Made by a program: the position numbers and the translations under genes
From: Eopsaltria australis
Taxonomy: Eukaryota > Chordata > Aves > Passeriformes > Petroicidae
NCBI GenBank assembly: GCA_034509425.1
Contig: JAVTVJ010000001.1
Span: 10,373,501 to 10,437,500 of the forward strand
Direction: 5' to 3'
Length of the DNA stretch: 64,000 bases
The notes under the pieces: generated by a model
Database searches by the model: none
What the model was told of the DNA's origin: nothing
What the model saw: the letters and a program-made list of their open reading frames with translations, nothing else
In this document: positions 24,637 to 38,432 of the stretch, piece after piece
How the letters are laid out: each line of letters begins with the position of its first letter
Position numbering within the stretch: the stretch's first letter is position 1

Positions 24637-24686
24637 TATATATATACATATATACTATATTTATGTATATATATATAAATATATTT
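24637..24686. repeat. TA-rich microsatellite
   Basis: Interrupted (TA)n units over about 50 bases. Likely length-variable between individuals; no associated element. Confidence 0.8.
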
Positions 24687-27600
24687 CCAGCAATTCCACT
24701 CCAAGCTGGTTTCACCAGCCCCTGTAAGGGACTCCAGATGTGTCTGCAGAGCTGTACTCACCAAGGCAGTTGACAGGTCTCAGACACTGAGGTTGAAAGC
24801 ATTCAGGTGAAAACCTGGGACAGAAGACATCTCGAAGAGCCAGCATGAGCCCTGACTTGTGTCCAACATAGGGAGGTGACCATCAACCATTACAGTGTGG
24901 CACAGATTGCAGGCTATTCTTAGCCTCAAAAACACACTGACTCGATACAAGGATATTTCCAGTGCTTTTGTGTCACGAACTTCTCTATTAAAACTTTCAA
25001 AAAAAAATAATAAAATTAACACAAGCCTAGTTGGCAGGATGCCTGTGTGCAGATCTGGAAGTACATTTACACCCTAAATTGTTTTTACTCAGCAACACTG
25101 AAAATGCTTCCCTAGTTTCTGCATCTCATTTGTATGATACACGGCAGTTAATAGAACACTTAGGAGAGTTATTAAAAATGCTCATTCCATACCATCCTTG
25201 CCATTTTTATATTATACCAAGGGGAGTGAAGCTCACTAATGCAATACTAAAGCCCTTCAGAGTTCTTACTGTACTTTTCCTGCTTGGTTCATGTACCATG
25301 AATTCATGTAATGTGGTCTGAAGGAAAAGGAAGGAAATATCATAAGGAAAGTCTCCTCTGACTTAAACTTGTGCTTGGTCATTCAGTCAAGATCAGTTGG
25401 AAAGGAAGCTGACCAGGAGCACATGGCATTTTTCAGCCTATCTTCAATCCATTATCACAGAGGAGCCACCAGCACAGCTGACAGGCTCAGCTTTGGCCAG
25501 CCCTGGGTCTATATTGGAGCTGGCTGGAACTGGGTCTGCCCCCCGTGGCAACTGGTCTCATCTCACAGAAACCAATCCTGCAGCTGCCCTGCTACCAAAA
25601 CCGTGCCACATAAATACATTTACTTCTTCATCAAGTCAAAAAAACCTCCACCTATTTCTACATTTAGGATTATTATAGTGACTCGCCCTACCAGACTAAA
25701 AAGATGCCTAGTTGTTCTCCTCTGATGCAGGCCTTATTGCTATTCCTGGATAATTCACAGTCTGGAGGACTGTCTCCTTCATATCCTGCATCCCCCGCCA
25801 GACATATCAAAATCCCAGAAGAAAATAAAATGGAGAAATGCAGCCAATTGCAAAATGTGCTCATCAGTTGTTAAATTTTAAGTGCTAATATCTGACACAA
25901 GAAAATGGAGGACTGTGTAGTGTGATGTCAGGCATTTTGTACTGGCACAGGAAGAATGCAAACACACTGATGTTTAAGGAGAAGTCCCCAAGCAGCACTG
26001 TTGATCATTTAATGCAAAGATCTGCTCAGAATTTAATTGCCATTAAACAAAAAATAGGTGAGCGCTATCCTGATTTTTAAAGAGAGAAAACGAAAGTGGA
26101 GATTACACAGTCCCACAATAAGCATCAATAATGCTCATGCTGCAGCTACAGCATTTTGTACACCCAGTTTTGGAAAGGACACAGCAGAGGCAGGAAACAA
26201 GATGAATAGGAGCCTGATATGGTTTTGGTATGAAAGGAACCAAAGAGAATGGGACAGTTTAACACAGAGAGATGAATAGGAACAGGCAAACTGCTGTACT
26301 TAGTGTGTTATAAAGCAGGAAAATGAGATACTCGTAGTTATCATAGACTACAATGAATTATTCTGAAAGGCTGGTAAAAGGAAATACCTTCTACATACCC
26401 TGCAACTAGTCTTGTTGTATCAAGATAATATCAGTCTTAAGCCCTAGTATGATCCAAAAGAAGATGCTTCAGAAAGTCCTGCTCCTGATCTGAATCTAAA
26501 TTTTATAGCTAAAATGAACCTGAACATATCTTTTTAAAAGTATTGACTTGTCAAAAAGAGAATATATGTTACAGAAACAAGCGTTCACAAATGACATCTG
26601 TATTTCATGTTTATCTGCTTCTGTGCACTATACAAGAAGGTCACAGCTTCCACTTTACATGGCAACACTTGTCAAAGAAATCTGGAAAGAGAATGCCATT
26701 TCAAAGGAAAAATTTTCTGTTGACAGTCACAGTGGCTATGGAGCAAGCTGTAAATAGTTAAAGACTTATTTGCATAAGAAGGTCCTTAGGACTAGAAGCT
26801 GTTCTTTAAATTTATATCTTATTTAATTCAAAATACTGTAGAAGGGTCATCAAGGCCTAAATCCCAGTGCTTATGCCAACCCTGATAAGTAGGAGGAGCA
26901 GAACAGCAGTGAAGGGTGGACAGCTGTATCCTCATGCTCAGTGGATGCCATTGATCCCACCCAGCAGAACCCATATCAGTAAAATAAAAACTTTTTAAGA
27001 GAGAAGGCCAGTTGTCTTTCCTTCTGTGACCTTCCACCCCAGTGTTGGTGTGCTAGCAGGACTGCACAGGAATATCCTTCTAGCAGAGTAAATTGCTAAA
27101 GATGGAATGCAACCAGTGGCTTGGATTAGTGATCACCACAGTGGGGCAAAAGCAAATCCCCAGCGCAGACAAGCCCCAGCTGAGATCTATGAGGCATTCA
27201 AACTGGGCCAGGATGATTTATTGGTAAGTCAATCAAGTTGAAATTGATTTTGATTTGTGCTCTCTTTAACACTTCACATGCAGACAGGTGTTAGCTCCAT
27301 AACCAGCAGGTGCGTTTCATTTAAAAAAGAAATTTTGCAAAATACTTTCCTGCAACATCAAAACTTGAAAGAAACTAATTTCTAATCTGGTCCTCAGGTA
27401 TAGAAACTTTCACCAGTTGTTCATATAGTATGAAGGGCAAAAATTCCAACATCACTGGCAGCAGGATTTTTAAGGTAGCTTTTGATCCTTGGGGGGGGGC
27501 TAATGATCATTAAATAATGACAGATAAACCCAAACCACATTGTGCTGGATAATCTTTCTGCAACCAGGCAGTTACATCCACATAACACAGTGGTGTGACT

Positions 27601-29642
27601 ATTGATTACATTATAGGCTAAACCACGGCTATTTAATTAATTTCTGTTGAGGTCTACTGGGTAATTTGCTGAGGAGTGCTCTGCAGGAAGCACTCTGGCA
27701 GCTACTATATGTTGACTTCAGGGCTGATAACTCTGATGGTAACCAGCGACTGATAGTAACCTCAGGAGACTGGGATGGTGTGAGAAATACAAGACTTCTT
27801 CAGGACATCATATGTCTTGGTTCAGCCTGGGTGAGATTTACTCATGGACCAAATCAAGTTGAAAATTTGCTGTTGGGGTATCTCTGGTTTTAGCACTCAC
27901 ATCTTCTGCTTCAAGTGGTTCTTCACATTCCCTGCTTGCCTGTTTCTCCCCACATGCTTTCCTCACTTTTTGTTCCCACCAAACTGTGGAAGTGCTGCTC
28001 CATAGAGCACCTTGTTATGTACATTTCCCTGTTACAGGTGACGAGGTGCTGCCCTAGAGTGAAGGTCCCTAAGCATGTGCAAGTACCTTGACTGTATTGA
28101 TTACAGCCCGATTTATTAACTAAAGCCATCCAAAAATCCATGCAGGGTTTTTGAGCTGCAGCTATTTGTGCAAAAATCCCACATTTGGATCATCCAGTCA
28201 CAGCCTCTCAGCTCCTGTCTCAAATCCTTCAGGGATTTTCTATACAGAATCATCTACATCTTCAGTTTTAATTTCATTAAGAGCCTTGAAGGGCTGCCCT
28301 CGAGCACTGTACTCTTGACAGAGCAGAGCATGTTGGCAGTAATTTCATGCATCTGCCTGGCTGTTTCTCCTGGAGCAGACATTTATCCACACCTCACCTT
28401 TTGGTGTGACTCAATGTAAAAAGTGGTCTGAGTGCCAGTCAGCAAGGTGGACACTACATAAAGACCACTCAGAGAGCAGTGTGGGTAGTAAGGGCTACTT
28501 TTCCAAGATGTTATCACAGGGAAACAGAAGAGTAATCCATCCCTTCCTCTGCCAGAGAATCCTTGGAAGCAGCATTGAGACAACTGATGGCAGAGGGATG
28601 GAGGACAGGAGCACTCTTTTCCTCCTGGGAAAATTGTCTCAATGTGGGATAACTATGTATGAAAGAGGTCTCAGAGAGAAAGAAAATCATAAGTTTAGCT
28701 ATTGTTCAGTGGGGGATTGCTTCAAGCTCAGGACTTTCCTCCAGCTGAAATCTCACTACTTGAATGTTTGGATAGGATGCATCCCATGCAAAAGGCAATA
28801 TCCAGTGCAGGATGGAGGGGGAACAGATGTGCACACCACCATGCACAGGGTACTGCACCAGGTGGTAGAAACCACCATTCAAATAATCTAAGGCAACCAA
28901 GGAAATGGTAGATAGATAGTCCCCAGGGTTCTGAGCAGGACAGTGTCAGTGCTGCACAAGAAGGAGAGGTTTCTCACTGGTCTTTAGAGAGTTTCCAGCG
29001 CTCCATTGCAAGGGAGAGTTGAATGTTTGGACCTGTTACTGTGTGAAATTTTTTTTGTGGCACAAAGTAGTGTTCCTACATCCTGGAGGGGGTTGGACAC
29101 CACCCTGGCACCTCTTGAATAGAGAACAGCTCTGCCAGGCCACTGCCAACCCTATTCTGCCCTGGTGCTGCAGGGGAAGCGTGGGACACCAAACCCAGGG
29201 CTGCACACATAAGCCAGACCTAAGGACTGGGGGTGCTAAGGAAAGGCATGTTAATGGAGTGAGAGCCCTTCTGTGCTGGCCCAGCTGTTTTGGACCCTCT
29301 CTGTGAGATATTTTCGTTCTACAAAGGCCTACCAGCACAGATTCTGAAAATTGATATTTGAGCTGAAAGCTGTGAACCTGAGTCCTGAGAAGCCTCCCAC
29401 ATCCGGGACATGCAGAAAGTCTGTAGTGGAGCTGGGGATTCATCCTGAATCTCAAGCTGGAATGACTGAACCACTTTTCATCCTTCCTACAATTCACTGG
29501 AGACAAGAGAAAAATGAGTTTTAGACTTGTCATTTAGTGCACAGGCAGCCCCTGAGTTGTCATAGATTTAATTCAGGTACACCAATAGTTCACAGAATAA
29601 ATTGTATCAAATATCTAGGGCTACTGAGGAAAGGTAGCTGCC

Positions 29643-29672
29643 ATTTTTTCATGTTTTTATACATGAAAAAAT
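29643..29672. repeat. Perfect 11-bp inverted repeat
   Basis: ATTTTTTCATG (29643-29653) and CATGAAAAAAT (29662-29672) are exact reverse complements with an eight-base loop. AT-rich and probably fortuitous. Confidence 0.6.
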
Positions 29673-31899
29673 ACAAAATTTCACTGCAAAAAAATTGATA
29701 AAATTCTCCCCCATTCTTTAGAGGCAAAAAGAAAGGTCAGTTTTCTTCTGTCAAGTTTTCCTTCTTGTTTTTTAATGTGATTTTAAATGGATTATGCTGA
29801 CTTCATCCCAGCTATGCAATAATTATTCTGTCGATGAACAACTTACAGCCAGGGCATTTAATCAGGAACTTTTCACATATACTCATTTCCAAATACATAA
29901 ATAAATAATCTCAGAAGCAGCTGAACTCACTATTAGTAGCTGAAATACACTTGCATATTTCTGAAGTTCACAGTCCTGTGGCCCGAGGAAAGAGCAAGAG
30001 AGTGTGAGACAAAGTGGCTGAGAAATACTGAATTGATTGAAAAAGCTGCCTGTTCCCCTTTGGTACCAGCACTTGCTGCGACAGCACCCAGCAGAGCTTG
30101 GCTTTGGTACCAGAATAGCATTAAAATGTGATTGCTACAAAGGTGACCAGCCTGATACATGGACTTCTGTTGGGGGGGATTCTTTTTTCTCAGGACACAA
30201 AAGAAAAGAGGAACCCTTAACTGAGGCAAGCTGAAATGAAGAGACCATGGTCCATGGTCTAGGCCAGCATGGAAGAAAGAACATGGCTCAAAGCCATGTG
30301 GTGTGAGAGGCCTCCTTTTATATTCACTTATCACAAGCTACATAATGACTAGTTAAATCCTCATGGGCAAAACAAACACATAGATTTTTTCTTCTGGCAG
30401 CTGAAGTGAAATTTTATTGATTTGACAGCATTTCAGATAAATCATATACAGATCTGGAATGCAAGAGTTCCGTGACAAAAACTGCAGTTTTAAAGAAACT
30501 CAGACAACTCCATCAATAGCAACTGATAGAGCTGAGTATCCAGAGGGAATGTTTAAAGTGGTAAAAAGCTTTTGGGGGAGCAGGTGGGGGCTGGGTCAGG
30601 AAATTGCAAGATTGCCTGTAAGGAACATGTGATAAATGTAGATTTCAAAATGCCTCTAAGTTTGATTGTGCACAGAAGTCAGCTGAAACAAAGACTTAGA
30701 ACATTTCTAAAATTTAAAAATTTTATTTCAACAAGTATTTGCTTGTTTATTCAAAAGGGAGAAGTGGACTGGCACAAGATTGCCCATAAATATTTGGAAG
30801 ACAGTCTGAAAATAAACCCTGGGGGTATTGGACATTTTTAAGTTTTGTATGATACTGTGGCAGGCCCAACCAAGAAGAGGCACAGTGGAACTGAGAAGAT
30901 AGGTCCTAGATGGAAGAGCTTACACTGACCAGCTGGGTTTGAGACTTGTTTTTCTTTGCTGTTTGGCCTCATAATGTCTATAAACACATCAACCAGCTCC
31001 ACTGTTACTATTATCAGATCAGTACCGTAATTTACTCTTTGATCTACAATTCTCACTTCATGACTTCTCCAAGAAATGATGCTGAGGTGGAGCAGCAGGC
31101 AGAGTCCCTCGCAGAGTGCTTCCTCCCTGGAGCAGGAGGTGTGTGACTGGAAAGCAGAGTCAGCTCTTCAATCTGCTCCCCAGGGCAGACAGTTTAAACA
31201 GACCTTGAGTGTGAAAACAAATAACAGTTTTGGGAAGCTGAAAGTAGATCACATCTCTTGGTTCATTAGCTCTAGCCCAAAGCTCTCTCAGATACTGCTG
31301 TCTGAAAAGCCCTTCCAGAAGCTCATCAAGTGCCATCTTCCAGTCTGGTAGAATTTTTTACTTCATTGTTAAAGAGCTGATCCAGGATCTGTTTTTGCTA
31401 AAACCCTTTTTGTGTGCATGTGCTTAACTCCCAACTTTCATTTTCTGAGCATGAGCAAGTGAAAATCTTCCAATCTCTACTATTTTAAAGAGTTCCTACA
31501 GTCTTCATGCCATCGTAGCACCCGTTCACATGTTTTTTAGGTTACGTTCATCCTTCTTGAACTGGGATGACCCAAAATACATGCAACATTTCAGTTTAAA
31601 ACCTTTTCACTGTTTGTAAGAACTTGTTAATAAATAGCAGTTTACCCAACTAATTATTTGATGGGGAAGACAAGACATGCTCTCAGCTCCCAAAGGCTCT
31701 TGAGTCATTTCTTGCACTAAAAAACACACCCAAGAATATATGGCAAGACCACTGGTGTGTAGATAATTATAGCACCCTCACTGCTGAGTCTTTGAGTTTG
31801 CATTTTTGGTTAGGCTGATTGCTCACTGAAAAAGGAATATATGGGCTCATTTCTGGAGATGTGATGTATTTAATGACAGTTCTGAACTGATAGATAAAT
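29673..31899. other. Non-coding stretch, nothing recognised
   Basis: Unique sequence with short chance frames on both strands. A 19-base near-palindrome around ACCATGGTCCATGGT lies at 30242-30260. No repeat family was recognised. Confidence 0.55.
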
Positions 31900-32100
31900 T
31901 CCCTTGTTCTCTTCTTAGTTTAACCCGCGAACAAATGAGTTGTCTGTAATGATTGTGTTTGATTATCTGTCAATAAATGTATCGGATAGATTGCTTGTTC
32001 AGCTTGGTGTGATGGCCATAGAAAACTATTTATTATGTCCATTTTTTTAAGATAATATGAATTACCCTCTATGGTAAATTAAGACCTTCCCTTCAGTAGT
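31900..32100. promoter_or_regulatory. Possible conserved noncoding element
   Basis: AT-rich block that keeps CpGs (ACCCGCGAAC near 31922; GTATCGGAT near 31979) and carries TAATGATT and GATTATCTGTCA (31961-31972). The latter's reverse strand has TGACAG, the core site for MEIS/TALE homeodomain proteins, next to a GATA word. No repeat signature. This mix is typical of developmental enhancers, but conservation was not tested. Confidence 0.33.
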
Positions 32101-33289
32101 TCCACACTGACACAGTCTCAAATGTAGTATTAACTTACAAGTGATGAAAAAGAAATGCTGGCCATCTAGTCAGTGATTTCTAAACTGAGAACCAGACGAC
32201 AAACTATTCCAGGCTTGCTTGCTTATGATATAAATACTGATTGTTCTAGCCATCAGTTGCTTTTTTTTGTGTATGTGTATTCCTTTCTTGCCTTCTCTCC
32301 TTGCATTTTAAGATGATTGGGGCACAGCAAATGACATCAGCAGGTAATTTGGTACAACAGGTGTGTAACTGTAGAATAAAACTGTCAGTACTGGGAACCA
32401 GGAGCCACACTATTCGTCTCTCATTTTATGTATCACATTTTGTTCTATCTGTGTTTTGATTTAGTCTGATTCAAAGCACCAAAAATACTAAGACTGGCAT
32501 AAGCCACAGTTTCCCCTTTTCAATCAGCAACAAGTCCCTTTTTCTCTAAAAATATGCAGTTGGACATTTTTATAATTTTCTGACAAACATTTTGTTATTT
32601 TGGATTGTGGTTTTTTGTGAATAAATAATTTGGGGCATGTTGGGCATGTCCTTCTTCCTTCTTCAAATACTGTGGAAGCTTGTTGACATTTTGGAGTGAA
32701 GTAGCAGAAAGTGTTGCTCAACAGTAGCTTATTCCACAGAATTCACTTAATTTACTTGAAATCTTCCCATGGATTTGTTCACCTAATTGGTAACATGTGA
32801 ATCTATCTTATTAGGCATTTGCCATTAGGTATGGAACACTTTTTGACAACCACTGTCGCGCAGGGTAACGTTTGTGTACAGTATATGGAGGCCTAGTAAT
32901 TTCATATCATCCTCTACCCCAGAGAACCAAAAAATGATGATTCCTGATGTACACAGACGCTTTTTATCTTCAGGGAAATACCAAGCAACTCTCTTTGCAC
33001 CAGCCTCTGATGCTGTTAATGTTCATAATTACTATATGTTTTCATAATAGCACATTTAAGTTTTTTTCTTCTTTATTAGCATTTTCATTAGCCTTTGTTT
33101 ACTTCCTAAAATGAACCCAAGTTCATTTTAGTTTTCTTCCTTGCTTTCTTAACTTTTTCTCACACTAGTAATTACCAACAAGTTGCTTTATTTTAGGCTG
33201 GAATGTTAACAGGCTTAAGCTAAGTTGTGTTTAAGGCTGGGGCCTGTTTAGGCAGGTCCTGCTCTTGACTCCCAACAGCCTCAAGACAT
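32101..33289. other. Non-coding stretch, nothing recognised
   Basis: Unique AT-rich sequence up to the start of the CR1 copy. A lone CpG cluster (CTGTCGCGCAGGGTAACG) lies near 32853. Confidence 0.5.
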
Positions 33290-34011
33290 GTTGCTCTAGG
33301 CTGGGGGAAGAGTGGCTGGAAAGCTGGCAGCCTGAAGGGACCTGGGGGTGCTGGTCAACAGCCAACTGAACAGGAGCCAGTGCATGCCCAGGTGGCCAAG
33401 AAGGCCAATGGCATCCTGGCCTGTATCAGCAGTACTGTGGCCAGCAGGAGCAGGGCAGTGATTGTCCCCCTGTACTCATCACTGGTGAGGCCACCTTGAA
33501 TCCTGTGTTCAGTTTTAGACACCTAACTACAAGAAAGATATTGAGGTGTTGGAGTGTGTGGAGCAGGTGGAGGCAGTGGAGCTGGTGGAGTGTTTGGAGT
33601 ACAGCTCTGATGGGGAGAGACTGAGGGAGGTGGGGGTGTTTGGTCTGGAGAAAAGGAGGCTCGGGGAGTACCTTATCACTCTCTACAATCACCTGAAAGG
33701 CAGGTGTAGCAATGTGGGGGTCAGTCTTTTCTCCCATGTAGTAAGTCACAAGGGAAGAAGAAATGGTCTCAGGTTGTGCCAGGGGAGATTTGGATTGGAT
33801 ATTAGAAAAAATTTCTTCTCGGAAAGATATGTCGAGCATCGGAACAAGTTTTCCAGGGAAGTGGTTGAGTCATCACCCCTGGAGGTACTTAAAAGGTGTG
33901 TAGATGTAGCACTTGGGAACATGGTTCAGAGGTGGACTTGGCAATGCTTGGATAACAGTTGGACTTGATGATCTTAGAGGTCTTTTCCCAAACTAAATTA
34001 TTCTATGATCC
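33290..34011 (+). mobile_element. CR1 LINE, 5'-truncated, 3' end present
   Basis: About 0.72 kb of CR1 3' sequence in sense orientation. It begins in the end of the reverse-transcriptase ORF (GGACCTGGGGGTGCTGGT-like text, then CCAAGAAGGCCAATGGCATC and GATTGTCCCCCTGTACTC), runs through the 3' region (CTCTACAATCACCTGAAAG, GGATTGGATATTAGAAAAA) and reaches the normal terminus (GGACTTGATGATCTTAGAGG, then TTCTATGATCC). Many point changes and a GGAG-rich degenerate patch at 33541-33610 show an old copy. A 140-codon plus-strand frame at 33546-33968 and its antisense are by-products of the CR1 3' region, not genes. No target-site duplication was recognised. Confidence 0.95.
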
Positions 34012-37000
34012 CAAGCATTGGCTGAGTGGTACCACCTCTCTGTGAATCTAGGGGGGCTAGAGGTTCAGAGGTTGAAAAATATATGTGTCACTTGCCAGGG
34101 TCAGGCACCCAGCAACAGGTAAAAGTTCCTGCAAAATCAAGGCAGGGTGATGCATGTCAAAAGTTTATATCTGCACAAAAGGCTGTTTGGTCTCAGAATA
34201 TGTACCTGCTCATGTCTAGACTTTGTTGTTTCTAAAAAGAAGACTAAAGAGTGAAATTAACCTCTTCCTTCTGAGGCATCTGAATGTAGGATGAATTTAA
34301 GTCATTTTCTTTGCATCATCAAGACATATCCAGTAGTATATCAGATGTACCATGCACACACCTTGTGAAAGCCTCAAGAGTAATGGAAACCCAGGAGCTT
34401 ACATATGAAAGAAGCAGGAACATTCAGAAAGATAATGTTTCAGCCTATCAGTCTTGATAAAGGCCACGGTGGGTAAAAATGTCAGCTTTATGTGTGTTCC
34501 AGCCACTCTCAATCAATCTACTTTTGTATGTAGGTTACTGCGTGTGTCTTCCCCAAAGCCTTGAAGGCTTTAAATCTTGTGCCCAGAGTGATGCCATTAT
34601 TTTCATGATAAAATTGATCCAGGCAGACATCAACTTTCATTTTCATGGTACTAGACTGGTGGGATTGTACTTTTCAGCTCAATGATTCTAGAAATTCACA
34701 TTGCAGTGGTGATGTATTAAATTGATTCTCCTTTGCTTTATATATCACTAACACTGCACGGGGGAAGAGATTTTTTTTTTCCATTCTGCCCACATTTGGC
34801 ATGATGTAACTGAATTGCTCAAAACCAGGGGAATTTAATAATCTTTCCACAAGGTCTTACAGTGAGTGCAATTAGAGTGTTCTAATTCAACCATTGTATT
34901 ATTAAATGTACTGAAAAGGATTCAAATGATGAAATGAAATGAGAAAAATTGCATTTTAAGGCCTAATGTGTAGTATGCCTTCCCTGTTTCCATGTTTTTT
35001 CCCACATTTGGTTCTGTCCCTTTTTTACTGTTGAAAGTTCCACCACCTCCTCTGTTGCCTCTATTGCTATCATATGCTGTATTTATACCTCATTTCATGA
35101 ATGCTTTCTTGTCTCCTCATCTTTTCCCACTTCTCTCTCAACACTCACATCTTTTGTTCATCTCAAACAGACTTCATCTGCTAGTTGTGCGGCCTCTTCA
35201 CCACCAGTGACTTGCCAGATCCTCAAACAGTAGCACAGGTCTGGGCATCACAAAAGTGAACTGCAGGACAAAATCACTAAATGTCTTCAGTGCACAAGAG
35301 GAGATGGAAGGAAACCTGCAAGTGGGTAAGAACATCTGTTCAAGGGAGCAGGCACAAGGTTCAAGCACAGTGTTGTCCAGTTTGGTGGTGTCTTTCCGTG
35401 CCAAGCAGCATTCTGCAGTGGACAAGGCAGAAAGCAGTTCTCAACACAATCACAGGTCTCAAAACCTCTGGGCATCTTCAGGCCACCAGACATTTCTGAT
35501 TTATATTCATCTGCTTGTTAGACATTGAAATAACCTTTCCTGTGACATACTCTGACATTGAGGAATTTACCCACAGATTTAAACCTTCACAGATCCATAG
35601 AGAGTTGATCAATGAGTGCTGCCACCCACAATTCCATTCTATGTTACAGATTCCTTCTCAAAAAAAAGGTATTTAATTTAAATTAATTTTGTTATTTAGC
35701 AATTAATTTGGTTTTAGAAGTTTTTTTTTCAACTTTACTTGAGTATTTAATAGACATAAACACCCACCTCCATATTTATATGCTAGTGTTATAGCATCTT
35801 CACGCATCCATGATACCTAAAATTATTATCTTTGTTGCAAGGAGAATAGCATTCACCTTAAATCCTTGAGGCATTGAGCACATTTCCAGGGGATGCCTTT
35901 TGGTTTCTGCAGAACCCTGCTGCTTCCATCTCTATCAAAGTCTGTGACAGTTCTCCTGAGGATTTGCTTCTGCAGAAACACAGGTGCTAATTCTCAGCAA
36001 CTCTGCATGTCCAACCTGCTGTGAAAATTACAGAAACTCAGAGCTGTTCTAATTTATTCTATGCCTCCCACTGCCTCTGAGGGAGCAGCTCTCCAGCATT
36101 GTCCCATTTCTTCTCCCTGTTTCCTTCCCTGATGTCTCTTGGACTTTACAAGGTAAATAGAAATCTTAAGGATGCATATCTACCAAAAGCAGGGAGTCTC
36201 TGAGTGCAACAGCTACGTCCTACTGTGAAGATCCACTGCCAATAAAGCTCCTCCACCTAAGCAAATTAATACAAAAAATCCCTAGAGTAGCAGAGTCCCA
36301 AGTCCATTTTGTTCATAGAAATAATTGCTTGATCAGCTTGAGGAAATGAGTAAATGTTGATGTTCAGTTCTGAAAGGGTAAGATGGAAAGTTCCTTTCCT
36401 TATTGAACAATGTTTTACCTATTCATGCAGATCTCTTCCGCTTGTCTGAAACATTTCCCATTTCACTGGCTGTGTACTGGCATTTTATGCCTAAACTTCT
36501 CCAGGATAAGTCCATAATTTAAATAGCACTGGAATATCAAAACAAATCAAGCTTTTCTTCCCAGGATGACAGGATGCCTGAAAGTCTAGATCCAAACTTA
36601 TGGTTCCAAGAAGCTTAAATATGGCCACATTAGTGATTAAAAGTGGAGTTTTCTCATGTCACTCCCTAGGTCTTGTGGCTGCTTAGGTGCTATGTAATAT
36701 ACAGAATTATTTGAGTGAGAAGCTATCACATCAGGGTTGCAGAGAACATTGTCTGTCATGCTTGAAGCAAGTCCATTGATACTTGAGGCTTTTCAGGCCA
36801 TTCCAAATTAATATTGTTCAAATTAAGGACTCTCTGCTAATTTATTGGTAGGAATATTCTGAAAAGTCATATACCAGACTCTATGCTGATGCCTTTAACA
36901 CCCACACCCTTCCCATTCTCTAGAATCTCCGCCTTTATTTCACTTCCAAATTACCAATCTTCCTTCTCCTAGTAGTTTCTTTCATCCTACTTTCCTTCTA

Positions 37001-38324
37001 GATTCTTTTTCCTCTCATTTTTCTTGTCTTTCTTAACCTATTAAAAAAGAAAATGAACTTATATATTTACTGCTGCTATGATGTATATCCTGATGGTAGT
37101 CCACATCCCTTCCCAATACTGTATCTGTATTATTTTTATAGATTTATGGCATAGACTGTATTCTACTGTCTGGGCAGTGTAGCACAACAAGGCCTGATTT
37201 TTAGGTTGCCCTGTATGAATTGTAGATAATTATTACTCATGATTAAGAATACTGAAATTTCTAGAGCATTGTTTCTTAGTAAGATCTCGATCCAAAGATC
37301 ACTGAAGCTGGAGAAAGGATTCTGCTGGTGTGAATGGTTCTTACTTTAGACCTGGGCACTCTGGCTGATATAGTCCAAATGAGAACACTTGGGAAGTTAA
37401 TGCGTGCTAAATCAAATCTTTTGAGGATGAGTCATCACTATACTCAGCTCTGCTCAGTGACATTTAATAATAGTGTTACAGATTTCCCAAAGTAGCTTTT
37501 TATATCTGCATAAAAATGTAAAGAAGCAAATACTGAACCAGCTTGTTGTATAATGAAGAGGGTAGAAATTGTACAGCTTTTACCACTGTGATTCTTTTAT
37601 CTCCTTTCAATTTAACATTCAGAGTTGGTGCTTTTGAAATAGAAAGAAGTTTTCTTAAGGGATAACAACACTGCAGGGCTTGGAATTGCACAACTGAATA
37701 AGAATATTGAGAAGGCTGCATACATCTCCCAGACAAACACTTCCAAGTAACCACCACTGGTAACCAAACATAGTCCCCCAGCCCATCTCAAAGTGAGTAT
37801 GGTTTCCAGAAAATACTGGCTCATGCAGCACTGTTGCAATAAAAATATTTATTTATAGACTTCTAATAGTTTCTCTGCCACAGTTGCAAATTCTGACTTC
37901 ATTCTTGTGTCTCACTAGGGTATTATTTTCTTGTGGAGGAAGTACAGAAATACAAGGCAAAACAACCCATTAAACACAAAAAAAAGTCTATTGGATTTCA
38001 TCACTTGTTATGCACTGCTTCGTGGTTTTCCAAAGGATGATGTAAAGCATCAAACCACAGTTGTCTTATATATCCTGCGAGTTCTGGGATTTCAGATGGT
38101 CTGGTAGGTGCTAACTTCTCCCAAAACCATGACCTGCTGTTGGAACAGAAGTATTGCTGAGTTCCCTGAAGTCAGCTCCACTGGGAGATGGAGCTCATTT
38201 GGCATTTTGTGGGCTTTGTGTTGGCTGCTATGCACAGAAGTCTCTCTGCCTGATCAAGTCCTGAGAAAAAAAGACTTGGGAAAGGCTCTCAGATCTTTTA
38301 TATATGAAAGAGCTCAAAGGTGAG
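34012..38324. other. Non-coding stretch, nothing recognised
   Basis: No gene, RNA or repeat family recognised. 35260-35530 has overlapping frames on both strands without domains. 36900-37050 is pyrimidine-rich. Confidence 0.55.
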
Positions 38325-38432
38325 GGTTTTTTGGGTTTTTTTTGGTGGTGGTGGTGTGTTTTTTTGTTGTTGTTGTTGTTGTTGTGTTTTTTTGGTTTTG
38401 TTTGGTTGGTTGGTTGGTTTGGTTTTTTTTAA
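38325..38432 (+). repeat. G/T-only compound microsatellite
   Basis: Over 100 bases made almost only of G and T on the plus strand: GGT units, six GTT units, then GGTT units between T-runs. Marked strand asymmetry; such tracts tend to be unstable. Confidence 0.9.

Larger units (their letters stand above)
24267..29642. other. Non-coding stretch
   Basis: No gene recognised. It contains a short hairpin (24454-24487), a TA-rich tract (24637-24686), a nine-G run near 27490-27499 and unique sequence. A minus-strand frame at 24780-25022 looked mildly protein-like but was rejected. A plus-strand 161-codon frame at 28406-28891 shows no domain. Confidence 0.5.

Noticed and set aside
24780..25022. Minus-strand frame with a NREVRDT stretch faintly like cadherin repeats
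   Set aside because: Match is a few residues only; no calcium-binding motifs, the acceptor is weak and the rest is not cadherin-like.
28406..28891. 161-codon plus-strand frame
   Set aside because: No domain or biased codon use, with overlapping frames on both strands.
29036..29533. 165-codon minus-strand frame
   Set aside because: No domain, odd composition, overlapped by a plus-strand frame. Most likely chance.
30242..30260. Near-palindrome around ACCATGGTCCATGGT
   Set aside because: Short and isolated; palindromes of this size arise by chance in 64 kb.
33546..33968. 140-codon plus-strand frame (and 137-codon antisense frame)
   Set aside because: Lies entirely inside the CR1 3' region and reflects its sequence, not a host gene.
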